Shown piece after piece: positions 33,085 to 41,051 of a stretch of DNA of 64,000 bases (within the stretch, counting starts at the first letter, position 1; each line of letters opens with the position of its first letter). The notes under the pieces were generated by a model that did no database searches, had not been told where the DNA came from, and saw only the letters and a list, made by a program, of their open reading frames with translations. Position numbers and translations under genes: made by a program. The DNA comes from Sphingosinicella sp963974575 (GTDB lineage: Bacteria; Pseudomonadota; Alphaproteobacteria; Sphingomonadales; Sphingomonadaceae): the NCBI RefSeq assembly GCF_963974575.1, contig NZ_CAXBBQ010000001.1:558001-622000 (forward strand), given 5' to 3'.

Positions 33085-34017
33085 TCAGAGGAGTCGAATC
33101 TCACGAAGCCGTTGCAGCAGATAAGCGTTGGAGGTGATGCCTTCGGGGTAGCGATCCGGGTTGGCCGCGGTCACGCAGCCTGGCAGCGTCTCGATCCGGT
33201 AGTCCGGCGCGAAATGGAGGAAGAACGGCATCGAATAGCGCGCGCGTCCCGCCGCAGGCCCCACGGGGTTCGCCACGCGGTGTGTCGTCGAGGGCAGCAC
33301 ATGATTGGTCAGTCGCTGCAGCATGTCGCCGATATTCACGACGAGGGCGCCTTCGGGCGGACGCACCGGCATCCAGGAACCGTCGCGGTTCAGAAGTTCG
33401 AGCCCCGCTTCCTCGGCGCCGAGCAGTAGCGTGATGACGTTGATGTCCTCATGCGCGGCAGAGCGGATGCCGTTCGGCGCTGTGGGCTGCGGCGGGTAGT
33501 GCAGGAAGCGCAGGACGCTGTTGCCGTCACGCGTTGGGCCGGAAAAAAAGGCATCCGGCAGGTCGAGTCCGATGGCGATGGCTTCGAGCAGGCGGGCGCC
33601 CGCCGTTTCGAACGCGGTGAACATGCCAAGTGCCGCTTCGCGGAAACCGGCAACCTCGGGCCACACGTTCGGCGGCATATCGGCGGCATAACGGTGCCCG
33701 GGCGGGAACTCGCGCCCGACGTGCCAGAACTCCTTCTGGTCGACCTCTGCGGCATCCTTGGCAGCCTCGACACCGAACGGCGTATAGCCGCGCGCGCCGC
33801 CGGTGCCGGGGAGATGCCATTGCCGCTTCACGGCATCGGGCAGAGCGAACAGACGCCGCGCCGCGGCGTCCGCCGCGTTTATGGTTGCTGCCGGGATGCC
33901 GTGATCGGTCACCACACCGAAGCCGTACATCCTGAAGTCGTGCATCAGCTGCTGCGAAAAATCAGCCGGGCGGCCCGCTATCGAAATGGGGCTCAAACTC
34001 TCGGCGGTTACGGTCAT
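33085..34017 (-). CDS. 2-oxoglutarate/Fe(II)-dependent oxygenase (isopenicillin-N-synthase-like)
   Basis: The 310-residue protein has the IPNS/ACC-oxidase fold. A DIOX_N part comes first (DFSQQLMHDFRMYGFGVVTDHGIPAATI). The iron ligands are H-x-D in SAAHEDINVITLLLG and His in VLPSTTHRVANP; the 2-oxoglutarate Arg-x-Ser is in RARYSMPFFLHF. Homologues are common in proteobacteria but few have known substrates. All catalytic residues are present, so it should be active. Confidence 0.9.
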   Translation of the reverse strand: MTVTAESLSPISIAGRPADFSQQLMHDFRMYGFGVVTDHGIPAATINAADAAARRLFALPDAVKRQWHLPGTGGARGYTPFGVEAAKDAAEVDQKEFWHVGREFPPGHRYAADMPPNVWPEVAGFREAALGMFTAFETAGARLLEAIAIGLDLPDAFFSGPTRDGNSVLRFLHYPPQPTAPNGIRSAAHEDINVITLLLGAEEAGLELLNRDGSWMPVRPPEGALVVNIGDMLQRLTNHVLPSTTHRVANPVGPAAGRARYSMPFFLHFAPDYRIETLPGCVTAANPDRYPEGITSNAYLLQRLREIRLL

Positions 34018-34151
34018 CTCGTAGGCTCGCAGGCAATTTTCACGCGGGAAATCCTAGCGCGGCGGGAACCGCTTGTCGCCTGCGGTGTTGTGTCATCTGA
34101 CTCGCGTGATTTCTGCCCCCAACGCACGCGGGTCACCCTGCCCGAAGGAGT

Positions 34152-34182
34152 GGGCCGCGTCGGATTAATTCCGGCGCGGCCC
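34152..34182 (+). terminator. Orphan terminator-like hairpin
   Basis: GGGCCGCG (34152-34159) pairs with CGCGGCCC (34175-34182), with an inner CGG/CCG and an ATTAATT loop, followed by TTTCC. No rightward gene ends before it: purB stops 2 kb away and the intervening genes are leftward. It may end an unannotated small RNA in the 34020-34185 gap, or simply be a structured leader of the M20 gene that starts at 34264. Confidence 0.35.
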
Positions 34183-34263
34183 TTTCCATATGATGCGCGC
34201 GCCTTTCAAAAGGACATTTGCCAAAGGGACCGCTAGGGTTCTCCTTCGAACAGGGAGAAGCCG

Positions 34264-35574
34264 ATGCGCCGTTTCGTTGCCGCCGCCATTTTCATGTGTC
34301 TCGCCGGACCTGCCGCCGCCGATGCGCTCACCGATGCGGTCGCGGCCGACACGCCGTATCTGGTGGCGCTCTACAAGCATCTGCACGCCAATCCCGAGGT
34401 TTCGTTCGAAGAGGTCGAAACGTCGACCCGGATGGCGGCGGAGCTCAAGAAAGCGGGATTCGCGGTGACCACGGGCGTTGGCAAGACGGGTGTGGTCGCA
34501 GTTCTTAAGAACGGCGACGGGCCGGTGGTGATGCTGCGTGCGGACATGGATGGGCTTCCCGTGACCGAGGAAACCGGCCTGCCCTACGCCAGCAAGAAGA
34601 CCATTCAGGTTCCGGGCGTCGGCACCTCCGGCGTGATGCACGCCTGCGGCCATGATATCCACATGACGAGCATGATCGGCACGGCGCGGCGGCTCGCGGC
34701 CTCGAAGTCCGAATGGTCAGGTACGCTCGTCATCATCATGCAGCCCGCCGAGGAACGCGGTGGCGGCGCGCGCGACATGCTGGCGGATGGGCTTTATGCG
34801 CGCTTTCCAAAGCCTGCGCACGTCATTGGCCTGCATGACAGCGCGACGCTGCCTGCCGGAACGCTCGGCATCTCGGACGGCTACGTGATGGCGAACGTCG
34901 ATTCGGTCGATATCGACGTGAAGGGCAAGGGCGGCCACGGTGCCTATCCGCACACGACGAAGGATCCGATCGTGCTCGCAAGCCGGATCGTCGGCGCGCT
35001 GCAGACACTGATCAGCCGCGAGCTCGATCCGCAGACACCCGCCGTGGTGACGGTCGGTGCCTTCAACGCCGGCACGAAGCACAACATCATTTCCGACGGC
35101 GCGCACCTGCAGCTCACCGTGCGAAGCTATTCGGATGAAACCCGGCAGTATCTGATCGGTGGCATCAAGCGCATCGCGCGGGGAGAGGCGATCGCAGCCG
35201 GAATGCCGGAAGAGTTGATGCCCGTCGTCAATGTGGCCGACGAGTTCACCCCTGCCACGTACAATACGCCGATTCAGACCGGCGTGCTCAAGGAGGCCTT
35301 CGTCGCGCGCTTCGGCGCGGACAAGGTGAAGCCCTATAAACCCGAGATGGGCGGCGAGGATTTCAGCCGGTTCTACCGCGAGGACAAGAGCATCGAAAGC
35401 ACGCTGTTTCGCGTCGGTGCGGTCAAGCAGTCGACCTATGATGCAGCGGGCGGTGATCCGACGAAGCTGCCGTCGCTCCACTCCTCGAAGTTCGCACCCG
35501 ATCCCGAACCCACAATCCGCACCGGCGTCGAGGCAATGGTGACGGCGGCGCGGGCTGTGCTCGGCAAGCGCTAG
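34264..35574 (+). CDS. Secreted M20-family amidohydrolase
   Basis: The 436-residue precursor starts with a signal peptide (MRRFVAAAIFMCLAGPAAA). M20D motifs follow: LHANPEVSFEEVETST, VVMLRADMDGLPVTEETGLPYAS, the zinc ligands HACGHDIHMTS, and MQPAEERGGGARDML with the catalytic Glu. GGHGAYPHTTKDPIVLASRIV comes next and EMGGEDFSRFYRED late. Relatives hydrolyse N-acyl amino acids, hippurate or indole-acetyl conjugates; the signal peptide places it in the periplasm. GGGAG precedes the ATG. Its stop overlaps the convergent gpmA by 4 nt. Confidence 0.92.
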   Translation: MRRFVAAAIFMCLAGPAAADALTDAVAADTPYLVALYKHLHANPEVSFEEVETSTRMAAELKKAGFAVTTGVGKTGVVAVLKNGDGPVVMLRADMDGLPVTEETGLPYASKKTIQVPGVGTSGVMHACGHDIHMTSMIGTARRLAASKSEWSGTLVIIMQPAEERGGGARDMLADGLYARFPKPAHVIGLHDSATLPAGTLGISDGYVMANVDSVDIDVKGKGGHGAYPHTTKDPIVLASRIVGALQTLISRELDPQTPAVVTVGAFNAGTKHNIISDGAHLQLTVRSYSDETRQYLIGGIKRIARGEAIAAGMPEELMPVVNVADEFTPATYNTPIQTGVLKEAFVARFGADKVKPYKPEMGGEDFSRFYREDKSIESTLFRVGAVKQSTYDAAGGDPTKLPSLHSSKFAPDPEPTIRTGVEAMVTAARAVLGKR

Positions 35575-36260
35575 GCGCGGTCTTTCAGGTAATAGCGCTC
35601 GATTTCCTTCAGGTCGGCGTCCAGTTCGTAGACGAGCGGCTGGCCGGTCGGGATTTCGAGCGTGGGGATTTCATCGTCCGAGATGCCGGAGAGGTGCTTT
35701 ACGAGCGCGCGCAGGCTGTTGCCGTGCGCGGAGATGACGACGCGTTCGCCTGCCCTGAGGCGCGGCGCGATGGAGGCGTCCCAATAGGGGAGCACGCGGG
35801 CGATCGTGTCCTTCAGGCTCTCGGTGCGCGGCACGGCGATGCCCGCGTAGCGTCGGTCCCTCGAGACGTCGAACGCGCTGTCCGCTTCCAGTTCGGGCGG
35901 CGGGATGTCGAAGCTACGGCGCCAGATGTGAACCTGCTCGGCGCCGACCTTGTCGATCATCTCCTGCTTGTTGAGCCCGGTGAGGCCGCCGTAGTGGCGC
36001 TCGTTGAGGCGCCAGTCCTTGGTGACGGGTAGCCAGAGGCGTCCCATTTCCTCAAGGACGAGGTTGAGCGTCTTGATCGCGCGCGTTTGCAGGCTGGTGA
36101 AGCAGGTGTCGAAATCGAAACCTGCGCCGGCGAGAAGCTGCCCGGCGGCGCGGGCTTCGGCGGCGCCTTGCTCGGTGACGTCGACGTCCCACCAGCCGGT
36201 GAAGCGGTTTTCAAGGTTCCAGGCCGACTGGCCGTGGCGCAGCAGTACGAGACGGGGCAT
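35571..36260 (-). CDS. gpmA: 2,3-bisphosphoglycerate-dependent phosphoglycerate mutase
   Basis: The 229-residue enzyme starts MPRLVLLRHGQSAWNLENRF with the phosphohistidine motif RHG. It continues with GWWDVDVTEQG, WRLNERHYGGLTGLNK, and the C-terminal second His in VVISAHGNSLRALVKHLSG. It interconverts 3- and 2-phosphoglycerate in glycolysis. The open frame reaches 36320, but ATG at 36260 begins the conserved core and gives normal length. The M14 peptidase gene ends 17 bp upstream on the same strand. Confidence 0.95.
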   Translation of the reverse strand: MPRLVLLRHGQSAWNLENRFTGWWDVDVTEQGAAEARAAGQLLAGAGFDFDTCFTSLQTRAIKTLNLVLEEMGRLWLPVTKDWRLNERHYGGLTGLNKQEMIDKVGAEQVHIWRRSFDIPPPELEADSAFDVSRDRRYAGIAVPRTESLKDTIARVLPYWDASIAPRLRAGERVVISAHGNSLRALVKHLSGISDDEIPTLEIPTGQPLVYELDADLKEIERYYLKDRA

Positions 36261-36277
36261 TGCGTATTTCCTGAAAG

Positions 36278-37414
36278 TCAGCGGAGTTGGGGAAGCACTT
36301 CGAGCGCGGCGGCGAGGCAATCGCGCCCGAGCGCCTTCGAACGCGCGGGCGACCAGCCATAATCTGCGTCCGGCGCCACATTCGCGTCCTTGAACGGCAT
36401 TTCAAGCGTCATTGACAGGCAGCCGAAACGCTCCGCGAGCGCGTTGGTGGCGACGGTGAGGTTCGCCTTGCCGGGCGCCGGGGTCTCGTAGCCGTCAACG
36501 GTCTGGAAGTCCGGCGAGAGGCGGTCGAGAATCGCGATGTAGGCGGCGAGCCGCTGAGTCATCGCGTCGGTGATTGACGGGATGCCTTCGAAGCCCGCGA
36601 TGAAATTGTTCGGGATCGCCTCGTCGCCGTGGACGTCGAGCACGAAGTCGGGCTTGTCGCGGTCCATGCGCGCGAGCACAGAAAAGACCTCGGGGCTGCG
36701 TTCGAGCGACGGCGACGCCCATTCGCGGTTGAGGTTCACGCCGACAGCGTTCGTGCGCAGGTGCCCACGGCGGGAGCCGTCCGGATTCATGTTCGGAACG
36801 ATGCGCAGCGTGGCTTTCGCGCGGAGCGCGCGCGCCACCGGGTCGGCTGGGTCGATCAGGCGTTCGAGCGCGCCTTCCATCCACCATTCGGCCATCGTCT
36901 CGCCGGGGTGCTGGCGGGCGATAAACCACAGGTTCACCGGGCCATCGCCAATCGTCAGCAGATCCATGTCCTGCCCGTCGAGCGTCTTGCCGATAACCTC
37001 GCTCATCACGCCCGGCGTCCTGCCGATGCGGGCAACGAGGTCGTTGTGCCGTTCCATGCTGTAGGGCGCGAAATAGGCGATCCAGACGCTGTCTTCCTCA
37101 GGCGTCAGCCTGATGGTGAGCGTTCCGCCGTCAGCGGCCTTGTCGTAGGCGGTGTCGGCGCGGCGCCAGTCGCTGCGGTCGTAGGAGACGACCGCGCGAT
37201 AGTCCGGCCAGCCGCCCGGATAGGCAGAGGCTTCGAGGCCGACGAGGCGGATGGTGCATGGCTCACCGCACACGCCCGAGAGGCGGAAATAGAACCACTG
37301 CGCGAACTCAGACATGTGATCGCGCGGGATGGTGAGCACGATATCGTCCGCGCGCTCGGCACGCGTTACAGCGATATTGCCGCCGTCGAAGGCGGCGGAA
37401 ACGGTGACGGCCAT
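36278..37414 (-). CDS. M14-family zinc carboxypeptidase (cytosolic carboxypeptidase type)
   Basis: The 378-residue protein has the CCP-like N-terminal beta-sandwich (YFRLSGVCGEPCTIRLVG) and a catalytic domain. That domain has H-P-G-E (ARQHPGETMAEWWMEG) giving zinc ligands His and Glu, NMNPDGSRRGHLRTNAVGVN, the third ligand His in VLDVHGDEAIPNNF, and the catalytic Glu in MTLEMPFKD. Bacterial homologues of this type are MpaA/CCP relatives with unsettled substrates. No signal peptide. Followed closely by gpmA, so perhaps co-transcribed. Confidence 0.9.
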   Translation of the reverse strand: MAVTVSAAFDGGNIAVTRAERADDIVLTIPRDHMSEFAQWFYFRLSGVCGEPCTIRLVGLEASAYPGGWPDYRAVVSYDRSDWRRADTAYDKAADGGTLTIRLTPEEDSVWIAYFAPYSMERHNDLVARIGRTPGVMSEVIGKTLDGQDMDLLTIGDGPVNLWFIARQHPGETMAEWWMEGALERLIDPADPVARALRAKATLRIVPNMNPDGSRRGHLRTNAVGVNLNREWASPSLERSPEVFSVLARMDRDKPDFVLDVHGDEAIPNNFIAGFEGIPSITDAMTQRLAAYIAILDRLSPDFQTVDGYETPAPGKANLTVATNALAERFGCLSMTLEMPFKDANVAPDADYGWSPARSKALGRDCLAAALEVLPQLR

Positions 37415-37434
37415 GACACTCCTGTGGGCAGGGC

Positions 37435-38028
37435 TTACTGGGATTTGTAGGTCACCGTTTGGCCCGACGTGCCCGGAAAGTCACGCAAAAGTGCATCGGC
37501 AAGCGCGGGCATCGCCGCTGCGAGCGGTCCGTAGCGCGTCGTGCTGCCCGCTTCCGCAACGGCGCGGCCTTCCCAAAGCACGCTCTTGTCTGACGCGCGC
37601 TCGATCTTGAGCGCGAGCATGTTGATCGCGGTTTCCTTGGTCTTCTTCTCGCCGATGCCGAGGCTGGTGCCGAGACCGACGCCAACGTTCTTGCCGAACG
37701 TGCCGCCACCGATGCCGATCGTGATCGGAGAACCGCCGCCTACGCTTTCGCGCGTGGACTGCCCATAGGCGAGGACGCCGATATACTCCGCGCCGTCACG
37801 CGCCGGCGCGACCGTGAAGCCGTGTTCTGTGAGCTCGGCGCCGACCGCGGACGCATAGTTCTGAAACTCGAGCGTCCCTGCCGCAGCCTTGTCGAGTGGT
37901 TCCAGATAAACGCTGCCGCGCAGCCCAGGCTGCGTCATGTGGAAGCGCGTGACGTCGGCTTCGAAGCGATTGGTGGTGCAGGCGGCGAGAAGTGCGAGCG
38001 CGGTGAGCGCAAGGGCCTGTTTCTGCAT
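37435..38028 (-). CDS. DUF4136 lipoprotein
   Basis: The 197-residue protein begins MQKQALALTALALLAACTTN, a lipoprotein signal with lipobox LAAC. The rest is a DUF4136-type domain (FHMTQPGLRGSVYLEPLDK … SAVGAELTEHGFTVAPARDGAEYIGVLAYG) with a Gly-rich central stretch (GGGSPITIGIGGGTFGKNVG). The frame is open upstream, but the lipobox fixes the start at 38028. It ends 20 bp before the M14 gene start. Envelope role unknown. Confidence 0.85.
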   Translation of the reverse strand: MQKQALALTALALLAACTTNRFEADVTRFHMTQPGLRGSVYLEPLDKAAAGTLEFQNYASAVGAELTEHGFTVAPARDGAEYIGVLAYGQSTRESVGGGSPITIGIGGGTFGKNVGVGLGTSLGIGEKKTKETAINMLALKIERASDKSVLWEGRAVAEAGSTTRYGPLAAAMPALADALLRDFPGTSGQTVTYKSQ

Positions 38029-38160
38029 GGCGGTTCCCCTGGAACAATTGTGCAATCCTATCGCATCATCCTGCGGCTTCACAGCTTTCTTATGCCTGAA
38101 CGGCTTGCCGGGCTGCCGCTGTCCGCCTATCCGGCGAGGGCGCGAAATAGGAGTGACGGA

Positions 38161-39150
38161 ATGGCATCGGTTCTGGTGACGGGCGGCGCGGGATATATCG
38201 GCAGCCATGCCGTTTTAGCACTGAAAGATGCCGGCCATCAGGTCTCGGTGATCGACAATCTCGTCACTGGGTTCCGCTGGGCGGTGCCGGAGGACGTGCC
38301 CTTCTACGAAGGCAATGTCGCCGACGAGTCCCTGCTGGACCGTATCGTCGCGGAGCAGGGCGTCGCGGCAATCATGCACTTCGCGGGTTCGGTGGTGGTC
38401 CCCGAATCGGTGAGCGATCCGCTCAAATATTACCGCAACAACACCGCCGCGAGCCGCACGCTCATCGAATCAGCGGTCAGGAACGGCGTGAAGCACTTCA
38501 TCTTCTCGTCGACCGCTGCGGTCTACGGCATCCCCGACCACACGCCCGTGGACGAAGAGACGCCGCGCGTGCCGATAAACCCCTACGGCACCTCGAAGCT
38601 GATGACGGAGTTCATGCTGGCGGACGTCGCGGCCGCGCACCCGATCAACTATGCGGCGCTGCGCTACTTCAACGTCGCGGGCGCCGACCCTGCCGGGCGT
38701 ACCGGCCAGTCGACAGCGGGCGCGACACATCTCATCAAGGTCGCTGTCGAGGCGGCAACCGGCAAACGCCCGCACATCTCCGTGTTCGGCACCGACTATG
38801 CGACACCCGACGGAACCGGGGTGCGCGACTACATCCATGTCAGCGATCTTGCTGCCGCGCACGTGCTTGCGCTCGGCTGGCTCGAGGAGCGGCCGGAGGA
38901 GTCGGTAACGCTCAACTGCGGTTACAATCGCGGCTTCTCGGTGCTGGAAGTGCTGGATGCGGTGGAGCGTGTTTCGGGCCGCAAGATCGAGCGGCGCATG
39001 GAGCCGCGCCGCGCGGGCGATCCCGACGCGCTCGTAGCTGAAAATGCCAAGATTCTCGAAACCTTCCGCTGGCAGCCGCGCAACGGCAACCTCGATACAA
39101 TCGTGACTCATGCGCTTGCATGGGAGGAGAAGCTCGCCGCGCGCGGCTGA
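38161..39150 (+). CDS. galE: UDP-glucose 4-epimerase
   Basis: The 329-residue SDR enzyme starts MASVLVTGGAGYIGSHAVLA with the NAD loop GGAGYIG. It has FIFSSTAAVYG (catalytic Ser/Thr) and INPYGTSKLMTEF (Tyr-x-x-x-Lys), followed by FNVAGADPAGRTGQ. It interconverts UDP-glucose and UDP-galactose for surface polysaccharides. AGGAG precedes the ATG at 38161. It converges on the phosphatase gene with only 4 bp between the stops. Confidence 0.93.
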   Translation: MASVLVTGGAGYIGSHAVLALKDAGHQVSVIDNLVTGFRWAVPEDVPFYEGNVADESLLDRIVAEQGVAAIMHFAGSVVVPESVSDPLKYYRNNTAASRTLIESAVRNGVKHFIFSSTAAVYGIPDHTPVDEETPRVPINPYGTSKLMTEFMLADVAAAHPINYAALRYFNVAGADPAGRTGQSTAGATHLIKVAVEAATGKRPHISVFGTDYATPDGTGVRDYIHVSDLAAAHVLALGWLEERPEESVTLNCGYNRGFSVLEVLDAVERVSGRKIERRMEPRRAGDPDALVAENAKILETFRWQPRNGNLDTIVTHALAWEEKLAARG

Positions 39151-39154
39151 GCCT

Positions 39155-39919
39155 TCAGGTCGAGAGAAAACGGCGCGAGTCGCCTTCCAGCACCATCGCG
39201 GTGAGGCGGCCGGTGGCGTACGCCCCCGTGTCGATGCCGGTGCGGTTTGCCTGCGTGTCGACATCGCGCGTGATTGAATGGCCATGCACGACGTGGAAGC
39301 CGTGATCGCCCTTGTGTTCGAGGAACGCCTCGCGAATCCAGATAAGATCGCGCTGGCGCTGCTCCTCCACCGGCACGCCGGGGCGGATGCCGGCGTGGAC
39401 GAACAGATAGTCGCCTTCGCGGCGCATGAGTTCGAACGATTCGAGGAGTTCGAGATGCGTGCGCGGCATCACCTCGCGGAGCGCGCCGAGCGCGGCGGCC
39501 TCGTCGTCGCCGAAGGCGAGTGCTGCGGGGAGGCCGTAGCTCGCCAGCGTCTCGCGCCCGCCGTGCCTCAGCCAGCTGGGATAAAGCGATTCGTTCTCGC
39601 GCGGCCGGCCGCTGACGAGGTGCGCGAGAATCGATTCGTGGTTGCCCTTGAGCAGCGTCCAGCGCCGGCCCTTGGGAGGGCCCTCCGCCAGCCGGTCGAG
39701 CACCGCGGCCGACGCGTTGCCGCGATCCACATAGTCGCCGAGGAAGATGATTTCCGAATCGCCGCTCCAGCCTTCAAGATCGGCGTCGATCTGGCCGAGC
39801 AGCGCGTCCAGAAGGTCGCGACGGCCGTGAATGTCGCCGATCGCGTAGAGGCGCAGGCCTTCGTGCAGGCGGTCTGTGCGTTTCGGGCGGGATCGGAAGC
39901 GGGAGAGCATGGCGCCCAT
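39155..39919 (-). CDS. Metallophosphoesterase (serine/threonine phosphatase-like)
   Basis: The protein of about 254 residues has the full calcineurin-like motif set: AIGDIHGRRDLLDALL (D-x-H), IIFLGDYVDRGNAS (GDxVDRG), TLLKGNHESILAHL (GNHE), and a late VVHGHSITRD (GHT-like). It resembles bacterial PPP-type phosphatases and ApaH relatives. Start is uncertain: MGAMLSRF at 39919 and M at 39910 are both possible, and the frame opens up to 40003 where it would overlap the L36 promoter region. Confidence 0.87.
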   Translation of the reverse strand: MGAMLSRFRSRPKRTDRLHEGLRLYAIGDIHGRRDLLDALLGQIDADLEGWSGDSEIIFLGDYVDRGNASAAVLDRLAEGPPKGRRWTLLKGNHESILAHLVSGRPRENESLYPSWLRHGGRETLASYGLPAALAFGDDEAAALGALREVMPRTHLELLESFELMRREGDYLFVHAGIRPGVPVEEQRQRDLIWIREAFLEHKGDHGFHVVHGHSITRDVDTQANRTGIDTGAYATGRLTAMVLEGDSRRFLST

Positions 39920-40029
39920 GTAATGCACGCGGCGCGGCGAGCAAGCCGGAAGCCTTGACTTCATGCGGTTTGCCCCGTAGGGACGCGCGCTCTTGAACAG
40001 CACCAGAATCAGTTTCGCAGGCGGAAAAC

Positions 40030-40155
40030 ATGAAGATCCGGAACAGCCTCAAGTCCCTGAAGGGACGTCATCGCGATTGCCGCGTCATCCGCCGCCGCGG
40101 CCGCACCTATGTGATCAACAAGACGAATCGCCGCTTCAAGGCGCGCCAGGGCTGA
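40030..40155 (+). CDS. rpmJ: 50S ribosomal protein L36
   Basis: A 41-codon gene gives MKIRNSLKSLKGRHRDCRVI, then RRRGRTYVINKTNRRFKARQ and a final G. This is the short, very basic L36 of proteobacteria (the longer form without the four-Cys zinc ribbon; only one Cys, in RDCRVI). GGCGGAAA precedes the ATG. It is immediately followed by the HAD-hydrolase frame, whose start is only 8 nt past this stop, so the two are probably translationally coupled. Confidence 0.95.
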   Translation: MKIRNSLKSLKGRHRDCRVIRRRGRTYVINKTNRRFKARQG

Positions 40156-40162
40156 TTCTTCA

Positions 40163-40798
40163 CTGCTGAATCTTCCGCTGCTGGCCGAAGCTGCGATCGA
40201 CGCCGTCATCTTTGATGTTGGCGGCGTTCTTTATCACTGGCACCCGCGCTACCTCTACGAAAAGCTGATCCCGGACCGGGACCGGCTTGAATGGTTCTGC
40301 GCCAATGTCGTGACGCCGGAATGGCATTTCCAGCACGATGCCGGGCGGCCCGCCGCCGAAACCACCGCCGAACTCGTCGCTGCCTTCCCGGAGGAGCGCG
40401 ACCTCATCGAGGCCTATGTACCGCGCTGGCTGGAAACGCTGCCGGGGCCGGTGGACGGCATGATCGAGCTGGTGCACGCGCTCGCCGACCAAGGCGTGCC
40501 GCTTTACGGCATTACAAACTTCTCGCACGAATTCTGGCCGCGATTCGCGTCAACCGAGCCAGCATTCGCGCGCTTCCACGACATCATCGTGTCGGGCGAG
40601 GAGCGGCTGGTGAAGCCTGATCCCGCCATTTTCGCGCTGGCGAAGCGCCGCTTTCCGGTGGACCCGGCGCGCGCGCTGTTCATTGACGATCGCGACGACA
40701 ATATCGCCGCCGCGGAAGCGGCAGGCTATCGCGGTCACGTGTTCACCAGTGCGGACCGGGCGAGGGCGGCGCTGACGGCGCTGGGGCTCTCGCTCTGA
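40163..40798 (+). CDS. HAD-family hydrolase with apparent CTG start
   Basis: The ~211-residue product has all HAD motifs: FDVGGVLYHW (motif I Asp), YGITNFSHEFW (motif II Thr), RLVKPDPAIFALA (motif III Lys), and FIDDRDDNIAAAEAAG (motif IV). It resembles the haloacid-dehalogenase/epoxide-hydrolase N-domain group. The frame is open from 40115, but there is no in-frame ATG, GTG or TTG before motif I; the first ATG at 40310 would remove it. CTG at 40163, with AGGG 11 nt upstream inside the end of rpmJ, is the best candidate; CTG 40166, 40178 or 40181 are alternatives. Confidence 0.82.
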   Translation: MLNLPLLAEAAIDAVIFDVGGVLYHWHPRYLYEKLIPDRDRLEWFCANVVTPEWHFQHDAGRPAAETTAELVAAFPEERDLIEAYVPRWLETLPGPVDGMIELVHALADQGVPLYGITNFSHEFWPRFASTEPAFARFHDIIVSGEERLVKPDPAIFALAKRRFPVDPARALFIDDRDDNIAAAEAAGYRGHVFTSADRARAALTALGLSL

Positions 40799-40914
40799 GA
40801 CTGGCAAGGCGGCGCGGCGATAGCGTGCGCAGAAAACAGGATCGGCGTCGCGAACAGCGCAAGTCCTGCTGATCCAGCGCCAAGCAGCAGCAAGTCGCCA
40901 TGAAGTTTACGCAT
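40735..40914 (-). CDS. Possible small secreted protein, doubtful
   Basis: A 59-codon frame starts MRKLHGDLLLLGAGSAGLAL and continues FATPILFSAHAIAAPPCQSQ. That is a credible signal peptide with an AIAA cleavage region and a short Ser-rich tail. AGGA lies 9 nt before the ATG. The last 64 nt overlap the HAD gene on the opposite strand. No family is recognised. It is the only candidate in the 40799-41051 gap. Confidence 0.3.
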   Translation of the reverse strand: MRKLHGDLLLLGAGSAGLALFATPILFSAHAIAAPPCQSQSESPSAVSAALARSALVNT

Positions 40915-41051
40915 GATGAAATATCCTGGATTCGTGCCTGATGATGCACGGCTACAGGGCGGCCGTCATATAAGCGTCAAAATAGAAACGACGGGGGCGA
41001 AACAATTCTGTCCGCGTGTTTTCACGCGTTCGGCAATTGATTTGCAGCGGC

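Noticed and set aside
34081..34182. A metabolite riboswitch upstream of the M20 gene
   Set aside because: I could not match any known riboswitch core in the region; only the terminator-like hairpin is supportable.
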